This document shows positions 35,116-44,215 of a DNA stretch of 64,000 nucleotides, piece by piece; position 1 is the stretch's first letter, and the number at the start of each line of letters is the position of its first letter. The stretch is from Pirellula sp. SH-Sr6A. GTDB lineage: Bacteria; Planctomycetota; Planctomycetia; Pirellulales; Pirellulaceae. The notes under the pieces are model-generated. The model searched no databases, had not been told where the DNA came from, and saw only the letters and a list, made by a program, of their open reading frames with translations. The DNA lies in contig NZ_CP011272.1 in NCBI RefSeq assembly GCF_001610875.1, positions 1,221,988 to 1,285,987 of the forward strand, in the 5' to 3' direction. The position numbers were made by a program, and so were the translations under genes.

Positions 35116-36273
35116 ATGGATTGGCTGCCATGCAATCGCGAGTCTGGTAATAACAAGGGATGCCACACATCGAGCTTGCGCTCGCTCGCATCCCTGCTAC
35201 CGCTCCTTCTCCTTAACCCACTGCTTCTTTCTATCGGAGTCAATCTCCATACGGATGTTCGAGCAAACGACCTTGCCAACACCCAGGCAGACATCGAACT
35301 CACCGATGAGCCGATCTCCGTTCGATGCTCCCCCCAATCAGAAATCTACGAACTTTCGACGAGGCACTTGCCCGATCGTTTCTGCACCATCCGCGAAGAC
35401 TTACCCCCTTTCCAAGTCAACGCTTGGACGGGGAATTGTTGGGAACGATCCACGCTCCATGCTGCACTCGGACAAGTCGATGCACCGCTGCCAGACAAGC
35501 CGACCATCGTGTATGTGCATGGCAATTTCATGGAGAGAAACAATACGCTCGAGCGCGTCCGCATTATCGACGCCTACCTCAAACGAAATGCCAGAGAAGA
35601 CTATCGACTGCTTTTGTTCTCATGGCCTAGCCAACGAGAATCCCGTCCGATTCGCGATGTCTATGAGAATGCAGAGTCTGCGGAGGACCAAGCTTTGTAC
35701 TTGGCATGGATACTGCGACAGCTACGCTCTCAGTCGCGAGTGAGTATCCTGGCTTTCTCGTTCGGTGCACGAACCGCGACCGGAGCTTTGCATCTCGACG
35801 CAGGAGGAAGCATCCCTTCCCTCTCTATGAGCCAACCGGACTCCCCACGCCTCTTTCCCTATCGCGTTGGGTTGATTGCACCGGCCATCGACAAGACTTG
35901 GTTGGACGACTGCGGCAGACACCAACTGGCCCTCAGTCAAGTCTCCCACTTCATCAACATGTACAATTCAAAAGATCCTGTACTGCGACGCTTTCGATTT
36001 ATCGATCGACTGACTCGCCCCATCGCGGGCGGTTTTGCCGGTTTCGAAGGACTCACCGATGCAACATCCACCTTCAACGTCACCGGGACCCCTACTTCAA
36101 ACGGGGGCCAAGGCCTCTTGGTCAAACAATACGATTGCAGCCGCGCGATCGGTAGCACCCACAGCGAAAAAAGCTACCTGGGTGAATGCCCCTACTTTCA
36201 AATCATGATCGATACCTTACTTTGGAACACGGACGATCTTGGCCAACGGATCTGTGACACTGTTAGCCGATAG
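35116..36273 (+). CDS. Secreted alpha/beta hydrolase (DUF900-like)
   Basis: 385 residues. The ATG at 35116 is chosen because it precedes a hydrophobic signal segment (SLASLLPLLLLNPLLLSIGV); the longer open frame upstream has no support. VYVHGNFMER contains the usual HG start of the hydrolase fold, LFSWPS follows, and the nucleophile elbow is LAFSFGARTATGAL (AFSFG, GxSxG-like). DUF900/lipase-like proteins share the VHGNFM and SWPS pattern. Substrate unknown. The next gene overlaps its end by 35 bases, so the two are probably translationally coupled. Confidence 0.75.
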   Translation: MDWLPCNRESGNNKGCHTSSLRSLASLLPLLLLNPLLLSIGVNLHTDVRANDLANTQADIELTDEPISVRCSPQSEIYELSTRHLPDRFCTIREDLPPFQVNAWTGNCWERSTLHAALGQVDAPLPDKPTIVYVHGNFMERNNTLERVRIIDAYLKRNAREDYRLLLFSWPSQRESRPIRDVYENAESAEDQALYLAWILRQLRSQSRVSILAFSFGARTATGALHLDAGGSIPSLSMSQPDSPRLFPYRVGLIAPAIDKTWLDDCGRHQLALSQVSHFINMYNSKDPVLRRFRFIDRLTRPIAGGFAGFEGLTDATSTFNVTGTPTSNGGQGLLVKQYDCSRAIGSTHSEKSYLGECPYFQIMIDTLLWNTDDLGQRICDTVSR

Positions 36274-37180
36274 CTCGGCATTCCGCTGCGTCAGTGAAGA
36301 CCGCGCATTGCGCGAATTCGATCCGCACGCTCCCGTTTGGTCACTCTCCGACACAGGGCCCATCTGGGGTGCCTTCCTCGTCGAACGATTCCGAACCCTC
36401 CGCGGGAAGGCGCTGCCCCTCACAGAACATCGCATTCGACTGCGACTCGGTGCGGAATATTTTGGATGGTCTTCCCAACCTATCCTCGAGACTTTCGACC
36501 AACTCGTCGAATCTCTCCTGAACGCGAATCGCAATCTCCTTGCCGATTCCGGGGATGCCAGCGTTGTCGCTCTCTTTTCACCCACCGCCACCGGTTGGGA
36601 AGCCATGGGGTATCTCCTCCCCATCCCCTTCGCGCGACTGGACCATTGGTATCGTGAAGGTGCATCGCTTTGTTCGGTATCGATTCGGGCTCCCTCAGCG
36701 GATTGCATACCGGTCGCCATCAAACACCGAAGCCGGCTCCCTTACTGGATTGCGGATCAGCAAGCCAAAGCGAAAGAACCAGACGCTATAGCGCTGCTGC
36801 AAACCAACCGAGGAACCCTGGCTGATACCTCCCTGGCCAATATCGCTTTATGGAGTGAGGAATCGGGTTGGACCACGCCGCTCGATAGCGAGTGCCATCC
36901 TGGGACAACCCTCGCCAAAACCATTCGCATCCTGGCAGAGTCTGGGGAAGCCGTCGTGAAAAAGTCGCTTACCCCTCACGACCTTCAACGGGCGGACGCG
37001 GCGATCATGCTGGGATCGACCGGCTTGATATGGCCCATCGGACGCTGGAACGGAGAATCTCTTGGGTCCAAACAGGGAGTAGCGAAGTGGAAGGAACTGG
37101 AGGCACGCTGGATCGAGTTCGCGGGCTTGGATTTCGTTGCCCAAGCCTCCGCGTACGCGAATCGCGATGTCCGTCGTTAG
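36239..37180 (+). CDS. Class IV aminotransferase-like PLP enzyme
   Basis: 313 residues from a TTG at 36239; a GTG at 36254 is an equally possible start. Features of the branched-chain aminotransferase/aminodeoxychorismate lyase fold: FLVERFRTLRGKALPLTEHR near the N-terminus, the Schiff-base lysine in AIKHRSRLPYW, LLQTNRGTLADTSLANI, and TTLAKTIRILAESG. The SRLPYWIA segment resembles the aminodeoxychorismate lyase-like members. The gene overlaps the upstream hydrolase by up to 35 bases and converges on the cytochrome/DUF2231 gene, with six bases between them. The exact substrate is not clear. Confidence 0.8.
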   Translation: MANGSVTLLADSSAFRCVSEDRALREFDPHAPVWSLSDTGPIWGAFLVERFRTLRGKALPLTEHRIRLRLGAEYFGWSSQPILETFDQLVESLLNANRNLLADSGDASVVALFSPTATGWEAMGYLLPIPFARLDHWYREGASLCSVSIRAPSADCIPVAIKHRSRLPYWIADQQAKAKEPDAIALLQTNRGTLADTSLANIALWSEESGWTTPLDSECHPGTTLAKTIRILAESGEAVVKKSLTPHDLQRADAAIMLGSTGLIWPIGRWNGESLGSKQGVAKWKELEARWIEFAGLDFVAQASAYANRDVRR

Positions 37181-37186
37181 AGCAAA

Positions 37187-38239
37187 CTACTTGCTGAATT
37201 GCTCCATCGCTTTGTCAAAGATCTCTCCGTACACCAACTCTCCACCCTGGTGTCCCACAATGCTCACCATCAGGGCCAAGAGCATCGCGCCGACTTTCCA
37301 GAAATTCCGCAATCGGGTGGATTCACCTCGCCCCGAGAAAAGGCCGATGATGACGACGACCAAACTCAACAGGAGCATCAGACTTCCTACCCACCGGTGG
37401 TAGAACAAGGTCATCTCTTCGTGCGACGCGTTTCGCCCGAGCGATTGATTCCACGCAGGGTAGCCGCGCTGGTCCGCAAAAGACCAGCCCATCACGACCG
37501 CCGCGATCGTGGAGAGCGTGGCGATCCACAAGCAATGAAAAGCCATGCTTTCGCAGCGTTTGCCAAGGAAATACGACAGGAACGAGCAGACACCTGCGAC
37601 AATAAAAAGTGCGATGGGAAAGTGTACGACCGCGGGATGAAAATACCCTATCGCACGATAGCTTCTTTGCCAAAACGATCCGCCCACGACCGGCGCCACG
37701 GGAGCGACCGGTGAAGCCGCGTCGGTCGCGACTCCCAATGTTACCCCGTCGGGCCAAATCGCTCCTTCGTCGATCCAAAGCTTGAGCAGCGCCAATTTCT
37801 GCGGAGCCATGGGCCCGTCAGGCGGCATGACCAAACTCTCAGTATCGATTGTCTTGGATGGCTGGATCAAGTAGTCGGTCCAGAGCGAACTGGCCGAAGC
37901 GTCCCCAGGCTCTATGTAACCCAACACGGCTTCCCGATCGCCAACTTCGAACCCTCCCTTCGCCTTCTCCCCTTGATGACACGAAAAACATTCGGACTTC
38001 AAAAGCGGCGCAATATCCTTCGCAAAATCGACGATCCCCTTCTTGGGTTCCGTCTCCTGCTGAGGCTCGGTAGTTCCGGCCGGTACGGGCTCGGCCGTCG
38101 ACGCGTCGGGGGGATCTTGAGAAACCCCGCTGGTGGGAATCGCGAAGTGCAACGAGACGAGTGCCGCAAAAAGCAGCGCGCACCGGATTGCAAACCGATG
38201 GTTTTGACTCGCCGGGGAATGATTCGATGGATATGCCAT
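37187..38239 (-). CDS. Planctomycete cytochrome c-domain membrane protein with DUF2231
   Basis: 350 residues. A signal segment (CALLFAALVSLHFAIPTS) is followed by an exported part with one haem-binding CFSCHQ motif at about residue 84 and the usual LLKLWIDEGAIWP helix after it. From about residue 195 the protein is a DUF2231-type membrane domain with four predicted helices: HPAVVHFPIALFIVAGVCSF, FHCLWIATLSTIAAVVMG, LMLLLSLVVVIIGLFSG and VGAMLLALMVSIVGHQGG. HFP and the paired histidines are typical of this domain. A membrane-bound electron carrier is the most likely role. The downstream prolyl-oligopeptidase-like gene is on the same strand. Confidence 0.85.
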   Translation of the reverse strand: MAYPSNHSPASQNHRFAIRCALLFAALVSLHFAIPTSGVSQDPPDASTAEPVPAGTTEPQQETEPKKGIVDFAKDIAPLLKSECFSCHQGEKAKGGFEVGDREAVLGYIEPGDASASSLWTDYLIQPSKTIDTESLVMPPDGPMAPQKLALLKLWIDEGAIWPDGVTLGVATDAASPVAPVAPVVGGSFWQRSYRAIGYFHPAVVHFPIALFIVAGVCSFLSYFLGKRCESMAFHCLWIATLSTIAAVVMGWSFADQRGYPAWNQSLGRNASHEEMTLFYHRWVGSLMLLLSLVVVIIGLFSGRGESTRLRNFWKVGAMLLALMVSIVGHQGGELVYGEIFDKAMEQFSK

Positions 38240-38252
38240 GTTCAGTTTATTC

Positions 38253-39143
38253 TTATTCCGAAACGTTCGATTTCCGTTGGGCGAACAACCAAGTGTAGAA
38301 CTCAGGGTTTTTGTAGGTGACGGTCCAACTATCGTGCTGCAAGTCAGGGTACTCGGTGTATCGAGGATTGCCCCCTACCTTTTTCAATGCCTCGATCATC
38401 TCCTGCGATCGAATCACTTTCACAACCGGATCTTTCGCACCATGGAAACACCAAATCGGCAAGTTGCGAAACCGCTCGACCGTTTTGGGATCACCGCCAC
38501 CACATATCGGTGCGGCGGCTGCGAAAAAGTTGGGATAACGAGCGATAGCATCCCAAGTTCCATACCCACCCATGGATAGTCCTGTGATATAGATCCGTTC
38601 GGTGTCGACCCCCGCGTTCTCGACCATCTCGTCCACCAGCTCCTTCAAAAGCTGCATCGAGTCGCTGGCTTGATCGGGTAGCTCGCTCGAAGGCTTGCTC
38701 CAATCCACCTCCGACCACTTCTTGTCTTTGGGGCACTGCGGGATCAGGACATACGCTGGGAACTCTTTGCGACGGGCTTCGTCGGCAAAGTCCTTGGCAC
38801 CATGCTTGAGAGTACTGACATTGTCATCGCCGCGTTCACCCGCTCCGTGCAAGAAAACGACGAGCGGATACTTTTTGCCAAAGCTGTACTGATAGGGCTT
38901 CATCAGTCGGTACTTAAGAGTCTGATTGCTCGCACCCACATACTCGCGAGGCTCGTAAATCGATTCGATGGGGACCGCAGCAGTTTGCGATGGAGTGCTT
39001 GGCACGATTTGTTTCGACGCAGGGGATGGATTGGGAGAAGATGACGGTGCCGAGTTTTTTTCTTGCGCCATGCCCACCGACGACAAGGCCGATACGGCGA
39101 GTGCGGCGTGCAAAGCCCAACGCAGTTGCGATCGAGATTTCAT
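38253..39143 (-). CDS. Secreted esterase-like alpha/beta hydrolase (phospholipase/carboxylesterase type)
   Basis: 296 residues from the ATG at 39143, which has AAGGA upstream. Signal peptide (ALHAALAVSALSSVGMAQE), then a Ser/Pro-rich linker. Hydrolase domain: VVFLHGAGERGDDN (HG oxyanion motif), the nucleophile in YITGLSMGGYGTWDA (GLSMGG), WCFHGAKDPVVKV for the acid, and a His in LQHDSW. This is the pattern of predicted peptidases and feruloyl-esterase-like proteins common in planctomycetes. The 248 bases upstream, which separate it from mutL, contain no gene. Confidence 0.83.
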   Translation of the reverse strand: MKSRSQLRWALHAALAVSALSSVGMAQEKNSAPSSSPNPSPASKQIVPSTPSQTAAVPIESIYEPREYVGASNQTLKYRLMKPYQYSFGKKYPLVVFLHGAGERGDDNVSTLKHGAKDFADEARRKEFPAYVLIPQCPKDKKWSEVDWSKPSSELPDQASDSMQLLKELVDEMVENAGVDTERIYITGLSMGGYGTWDAIARYPNFFAAAAPICGGGDPKTVERFRNLPIWCFHGAKDPVVKVIRSQEMIEALKKVGGNPRYTEYPDLQHDSWTVTYKNPEFYTWLFAQRKSNVSE

Positions 39144-39415
39144 AAACGGATCCTTATTAGCTAGCAATGGATTAGCCCTGGTAAATACGGGACTAGGCGT
39201 GAATGCCCGGGGGGTTTTGGAGAGACCCGTGGTGGGAAGGGGGGAGGGGAAAGGAGGCCTAGGCCAGCTCTTAGTATAGTTCTAGTTGCGACGCTCCCAA
39301 AGAGGAGGTGGCCCGGTTCTTGGAACCACCGAAGGTTTCCCGTTTGAACCCGCTTCGGTACTCTATGAAATAGACGCAAACACCAGAAACTCGCACGCCT
39401 AAGGGAAAACACGCC

Positions 39416-41401
39416 ATGCCAACGATACGAAAGCTCCCCGTCGGGCTGGTCAATAAAATCGCTGCAGGCGAAGTCATCGAAAGACCTGCGAGCGTCGTCA
39501 AGGAACTGCTGGAAAACAGCATCGATGCCGGTGCGGGCTCGGTCGAGGTCTCGATCGAAGGTGGCGGAATTGACTTGATCCGCATCACCGATAACGGTTG
39601 CGGAATCGCTCCAGAACAACTCCCCTTGGCCATCGCCCCCCACGCAACGAGCAAACTGCCTCATGATGACGATCTCTTCGATGTGCGAACCCTAGGATTT
39701 CGCGGAGAAGCATTGGCCTCGATCGCAGAAATCAGCCATATGTCGATTCGAAGCCGCACGACCGATAGTGACTGCGCGTCCATTCTCAGCGTCAAGGGTG
39801 GAGAAGCGGAACCCGTTCAACCGACTTCGGGACCGATCGGAACCACCATCGAGATCCGGCACTTATTTTTCAACACCCCTGTCCGTCGCAAGTTCATGAA
39901 AAGCGCACAGACGGAAATGGGGCACGTCGTCGAAGCCTTCACCCGCATCGCCTTGGCCTACCCGCATGTCCATCTCGTGCTAAACAACGGTTCTCGTACC
40001 CTCTACGATCTGCCGCCAACCGAACGCTGGTCCGAACGGATCCGAAAATTCTTTGGCGACGAAGTTGCCGATGCCTTGATCTCCATCGACCAAAAAGATG
40101 AACGCGTCTCGATTCGAGGTTACGTCGCAGATCCATCGGTTTCTCGCAGCAATAACCGTATGCAGTACCTCTTCTTGAACGGTCGTTACATTCGAGACCG
40201 AGCGCTTCAACACTCCCTCGGAGAAGCCTATCGCGGACTCCTTATGGTCGGCCGAATGCCAGTCTGTTTCTTGCACATCGATATCGACCCTAAAACCGTC
40301 GATGTCAACGTCCACCCCACCAAAGTCGAAGTTCGCTTCGAAGATAGCGGCGCCATCTATAGCCGCCTCCTCTCCGGCCTGCGCACTAAATTCCTCAATA
40401 GCGATTTGGTCGCCCGCGTCAGGACCTCCGATTCCACCTCCCATCAAGTGGACTCCACGGCAGCAAGCAGCCTGCCTGTCCCCCTCGCTGCCGGACGTGG
40501 AATCCCCAATCCCAACGAACTCCTAGATTGGGCCAAAACGACTACCAACGCTCTCCCAAGCCGCTTGCCCGAATTTCGTCCTTTCTCTCCCACCTCCCGA
40601 GGGCAATCCCTCGACGATCCCTTCTTTGGTCCTTCATTACCCACCGTTGCACCGACGCCCTGGTCGACATCGCCGACCGGATCGGATCTACCTCCCACCG
40701 CGGTGGTCTGGTCTGCCGATCGTCCTGTCGCGTTGATGGATGACGAGACCGAAGCGATCGATTCCGACGCCCCTCTCGCACCCTCCTACGCGAACAGTGG
40801 GATCGACAAGTCCTCGATTGACGGAACGAAAGCAAACATCGGGTTCCAAATTCACAATCGCTACCTGATCACCGAGGACGAGCAAGGCATGGTGATCATC
40901 GATCAGCACGCCCTTCACGAACGTATCTTGTACGAGCAAATCAAGAATAAAGTCTTAGCCAAGACGCTGGATGTCCAAAGATTGCTGGTCCCCGAAACGA
41001 TCACCCTCTCTGCCGCCGAGACGGCGATGGCGTTGGAATTCCAAGATGTTCTGCGGGAAATCGGCATCGACATTGAGCCTTTCGGAGGGGACACCCTCCT
41101 CGTGTCCTCGTACCCAGCCATGCTACAAGGAATCTCACCGGGCGAAATGCTGCGTCAAGTGCTCGACCCGCTCATGAGCGGCGGAAAGAAACCCGACGTC
41201 CGAAACTTGCTCGACGAACTCATGAACATGGTGGCTTGCAAAGCGGCAATCAAGGCAGGTGACCGGCTTACCAGCGACGAGATTTCGTCGCTCCTATCCC
41301 AACGCCACCTCTATCACGACACCCACCATTGCCCGCACGGACGACCGACCGCACTGTTTTTCTCACGCGAGCAACTCGATAAAATGTTCAAGCGGACGTG
41401 A
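39416..41401 (+). CDS. mutL: DNA mismatch repair endonuclease MutL
   Basis: 661 residues. N-terminal GHKL ATPase with motifs IAAGEVIERPASVVKELLEN, DNGCGI, TLGFRGEALASI and FFNTPVRRKF. A Pro/Ser-rich linker (residues about 340-450) precedes the C-terminal dimerisation and nuclease domain. The endonuclease motif DQHA-LH-E-RILY-E is present at about residue 495, and CPHGRPT near the end completes the metal site. Cleavage-competent MutL is expected where no MutH exists. An AAGGGAA stretch precedes the ATG. mutS is not in this window. Confidence 0.95.
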   Translation: MPTIRKLPVGLVNKIAAGEVIERPASVVKELLENSIDAGAGSVEVSIEGGGIDLIRITDNGCGIAPEQLPLAIAPHATSKLPHDDDLFDVRTLGFRGEALASIAEISHMSIRSRTTDSDCASILSVKGGEAEPVQPTSGPIGTTIEIRHLFFNTPVRRKFMKSAQTEMGHVVEAFTRIALAYPHVHLVLNNGSRTLYDLPPTERWSERIRKFFGDEVADALISIDQKDERVSIRGYVADPSVSRSNNRMQYLFLNGRYIRDRALQHSLGEAYRGLLMVGRMPVCFLHIDIDPKTVDVNVHPTKVEVRFEDSGAIYSRLLSGLRTKFLNSDLVARVRTSDSTSHQVDSTAASSLPVPLAAGRGIPNPNELLDWAKTTTNALPSRLPEFRPFSPTSRGQSLDDPFFGPSLPTVAPTPWSTSPTGSDLPPTAVVWSADRPVALMDDETEAIDSDAPLAPSYANSGIDKSSIDGTKANIGFQIHNRYLITEDEQGMVIIDQHALHERILYEQIKNKVLAKTLDVQRLLVPETITLSAAETAMALEFQDVLREIGIDIEPFGGDTLLVSSYPAMLQGISPGEMLRQVLDPLMSGGKKPDVRNLLDELMNMVACKAAIKAGDRLTSDEISSLLSQRHLYHDTHHCPHGRPTALFFSREQLDKMFKRT

Positions 41402-41407
41402 ACTTCG

Positions 41408-42253
41408 TTAGGTAGCATCACCATCGGAGCCGCACTGCTTCCCAGTGCGCCAACGTCGAACTCCCCATCCAGCGATCGCAATCGCACCGCAAAGCGCAAA
41501 ACTGGTTGGCTCGGGTACGGCGCTGAATCGCAGATTGTCCATGGCGACGTAGGCGGGAGTATTCATGCCATACAACCCAACATCCGAGGAAGCAAACTCT
41601 AAACGGACGGATCGGACTCCGGATAGAATCGACAAATCGATGGTACGCCAATCGTCCAAAATATAGTCTTGCGCGTTGTTCGCGAATCGATAGTCGGCCA
41701 GATCCACCGTCACCGATCCTGTTTGATTCCCCGTCGCATCGAGCCCGTCATATCCCCTGAGGGTGACTTGGAACCAATCGGAGTCGTTCCCAGTCACCCC
41801 CCCAAACTTCTTCGCGAATTGATCGCCATTGGCCATCGACAGCGCTGCGTAAGTGGAGTTTGTGATATCGACAGATTGCAGAAGTGAAATGGTAGGTAGA
41901 TTGATCGTGGCCCTCGAACCCGTGGCGATCGCATAGTTCTGGCCGATCGCAACGCCACCTACGCCATTGGCCCCGCCCCCTGCATAGGACGCATACTGGT
42001 TGGTGAACCCTACAGTCGTGGTATCGACTACGTTGCTATACGACCAACCGCTCCAGCTTCCCCAACTCGCGTTGTACGAATTGCTAAAAGAAACTCCTTG
42101 ACTGCTCCACCCCCCCGCACCATCCGACCCGTTGTAATAACTATTAGGGGAAAGTTGAAACTCATCGAACGTAACCGTGGTCTGCGATAACGCGTAAGAA
42201 GGGGCCAAGATAAAAGTGATCGCGAGCAACAATATGGAAATGGAAATCTTCAT
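41408..42253 (-). CDS. DUF4465-like PEP-CTERM secreted protein
   Basis: 281 residues from the ATG at 42253 with AAGGAC eight bases upstream; the open frame further up is not used. Signal peptide ISILLLAITFILAPSYALS. The body is rich in Gly, Ser, Asn and Tyr with repeated YNGSDGAGGW-like segments and strands ending in DWRTIDLSILSGVRSVRLEFAS, as in DUF4465. The C-terminus has a PEP-CTERM signal: VPEPTSFALCGAIAIAGW and RRWRTGK, which directs sorting by an exosortase. The function is unknown; a surface or extracellular matrix role is likely. It converges on mutL six bases away. Confidence 0.82.
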   Translation of the reverse strand: MKISISILLLAITFILAPSYALSQTTVTFDEFQLSPNSYYNGSDGAGGWSSQGVSFSNSYNASWGSWSGWSYSNVVDTTTVGFTNQYASYAGGGANGVGGVAIGQNYAIATGSRATINLPTISLLQSVDITNSTYAALSMANGDQFAKKFGGVTGNDSDWFQVTLRGYDGLDATGNQTGSVTVDLADYRFANNAQDYILDDWRTIDLSILSGVRSVRLEFASSDVGLYGMNTPAYVAMDNLRFSAVPEPTSFALCGAIAIAGWGVRRWRTGKQCGSDGDAT

Positions 42254-42378
42254 GGTGTAAGTCCTTACGAGAATAGGGATCAATGCGAGTAACGTGGAAA
42301 GGCGCACTCGGTCCGAAAGTCGCGACCGAGAAGTAAGGCGCAACAAATCCACAGGTGATTAGCTTGGTCGAGAATAAA

Positions 42379-43623
42379 CTAGTCGGTCACGACTTCCCCA
42401 CCCCGACGCGAAAGGAGGGCAGCGAGTACTTGCGGTTCGGTCTGCTCCTCGACAAAGCGAGCAGAACCATCCCCAAACAGAAAAAGAGAACCGCCGGTGT
42501 GATAGCTATGAAACTCCTGACCAAAATCGCAGAAGTTACCTTGCCGGCTCTTGAACACCGTGTGACATGATGGCCACCTGGAGCTGTTCGCCGTTCGGGT
42601 GTTGATCGGCGTGCTTTGATCAAAGAGGTTTCGGTGCCCAACCCAAATCGAATGCAGCCCCTCCGGTGCCTCCCCCAACACGACCGTATTGGATGACCCG
42701 TCGGTGATGTCGACCAATCCGATCTGACGCTCGCTTCCGAACAAAAGCACGCCCCGTCCACCACCAGACAAATCTCCTTGCTCGCTATAGTTGTTTTGAC
42801 AATTCAAATTTGGGTAGCATCGCAGTCCGCGCTCTCCATAATTGCCGCCATAATCCGTTCGCCCAAAGAGAACCGTCGAATTGGGCGTATCTCCATTGGG
42901 ACGTGCCATCACCGTCTTCGGCGCCGACGGACAAAGGTAAATGGGGATAGTCCTTGCACCCGCCACATGATTCACAGGATCGATATAAGGGAGCCGAAGA
43001 TCCATCTCCTCGTAAATGGCTTGCTGCTCGATGAAAGGCAACAACACCGTCCCCCAACTCGGCCTCCAACGAGCACGAATCGCGGCCGAAGTCTCGCTCA
43101 CGGAACCGGCCCCTCCAAAGGGAAACCTGTTGTAAAGACTGTGGTAGTTATGGAAACCGATCCCCATCTGCTTCAAGTTGTTGACGCACTGAAGCCGACG
43201 CGCGGCCTCCCTCGCCGCTTGCACGGCAGGCAAGAGCAATGCGACCAAGACGCCGATAATGGAAATCACCACCAATAACTCAACGAGCGTAAATCCAGAC
43301 TTGGCTCCACCGCCGGGCTGGCCTTCTCCGCTTCGATGGGCACCATTGCTCAACAAGCTTGCCAATCGCTCCCGACTGGCCTCCACGATCGACTGCTTTA
43401 CGCGGTCTGAAACCAAACTCCAAGCTCCGATCTCGGCGCGGGTTCGACCGCACCCCAAACACTGCTCCTCGGCATTCAGCTCGCACACTCGAATGCACGG
43501 GGACGACACCGAAGGGCGTAAACCATTCGAGCCGGCACCAGCCGGAACCGGTCGAACGCGAGTCGGGAAAACGGACGAAGTCACTGCGGGTTCAGGGCTA
43601 TTCACGAGACGGCATACATCCAT
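42379..43623 (-). CDS. DUF1559 type IV pilin-like protein with N-terminal DUF1289 domain
   Basis: 414 residues. Residues 41-90 are a DUF1289 domain with four cysteines at 43, 47, 55 and 58 (SPCIRVCELNAEEQCLGCGR then TRAEIGAW). From residue 109 comes the type IV pilin N-terminus SGFTLVELLVVISIIGVLVA, with Gly110-Phe111 as the expected prepilin peptidase cut. Then the DUF1559 body (VNNLKQMGIGFHNYH) and the C-terminal H-DG signature (SYHTGGSLFLFGDGS). The two halves are one open frame with no stop. A leader of 110 residues would be exceptional, so the pilin may instead start at an internal TTG near 43353 that would give a 20-residue leader. Confidence 0.78.
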   Translation of the reverse strand: MDVCRLVNSPEPAVTSSVFPTRVRPVPAGAGSNGLRPSVSSPCIRVCELNAEEQCLGCGRTRAEIGAWSLVSDRVKQSIVEASRERLASLLSNGAHRSGEGQPGGGAKSGFTLVELLVVISIIGVLVALLLPAVQAAREAARRLQCVNNLKQMGIGFHNYHSLYNRFPFGGAGSVSETSAAIRARWRPSWGTVLLPFIEQQAIYEEMDLRLPYIDPVNHVAGARTIPIYLCPSAPKTVMARPNGDTPNSTVLFGRTDYGGNYGERGLRCYPNLNCQNNYSEQGDLSGGGRGVLLFGSERQIGLVDITDGSSNTVVLGEAPEGLHSIWVGHRNLFDQSTPINTRTANSSRWPSCHTVFKSRQGNFCDFGQEFHSYHTGGSLFLFGDGSARFVEEQTEPQVLAALLSRRGGEVVTD

Positions 43624-44215
43624 GGACCCGATGCGTACAGCGAGATGCCCATCCAGCCCAACCTGCGAACGATCGAATCGTCGCGCAGCATCGAACGGTA
43701 GGTACCTGACTTAAGAAGTACGAACTGGAGCCGTTAAAGGATTACAATGGACCAGCGGGTTGTTCCGCAAAGGAAGTCTGCTGCAACAGCCGCCCCAAAC
43801 CTGGAGGGCACTTAGCTGTCTAGCTCTTAGTAGGTCTTCTGACTCACTGCCAACCATCCCTCATTGCCTTCTCACCCGAACAATCTCGAGCAATGGCGCT
43901 TCCAAAGAAGGAGCGATGGTTTGAAACGCGATTCGCGTTTCGGGCAGCACACAGCGGCCGGACCGTCCCGGAATTGCCACATCAATCGTAGCGCACCGGA
44001 GTTCCCTGTTTGCAAAATCGCTTGCGAGCGATCTGCCACCAAGAGCCCCCGAAGTGTAAACAATCGCGAGCAACCCGTCAATCGATTTGATTCCTTCCTG
44101 GCCAACGGAAAGAATCCCGTCCCACGCCGTGGTATACTGGCGTCTAGCCCCCCAGCCCCGCCGCAATCCGCGCTCCCACTTGCTTCCGAACTCCCTCCTT
44201 TTTCACCACCGATCT
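43624..44215. other. Intergenic region with a weak minus-strand frame and a possible promoter
   Basis: 592 bases between the DUF1289-DUF1559 gene and the cytochrome/WD40 gene. A 101-codon minus-strand frame (43861-44166, starting TTG) ends in RIAFQTIAPSLEAPLLEIVR and reads like coding sequence, but I see no ribosome site or family, so it could be a remnant. An extended -10 element TGGTATACT at 44130-44138, without a good -35 box, would begin a leader of about 70 bases before the ATG at 44216. Confidence 0.35.
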
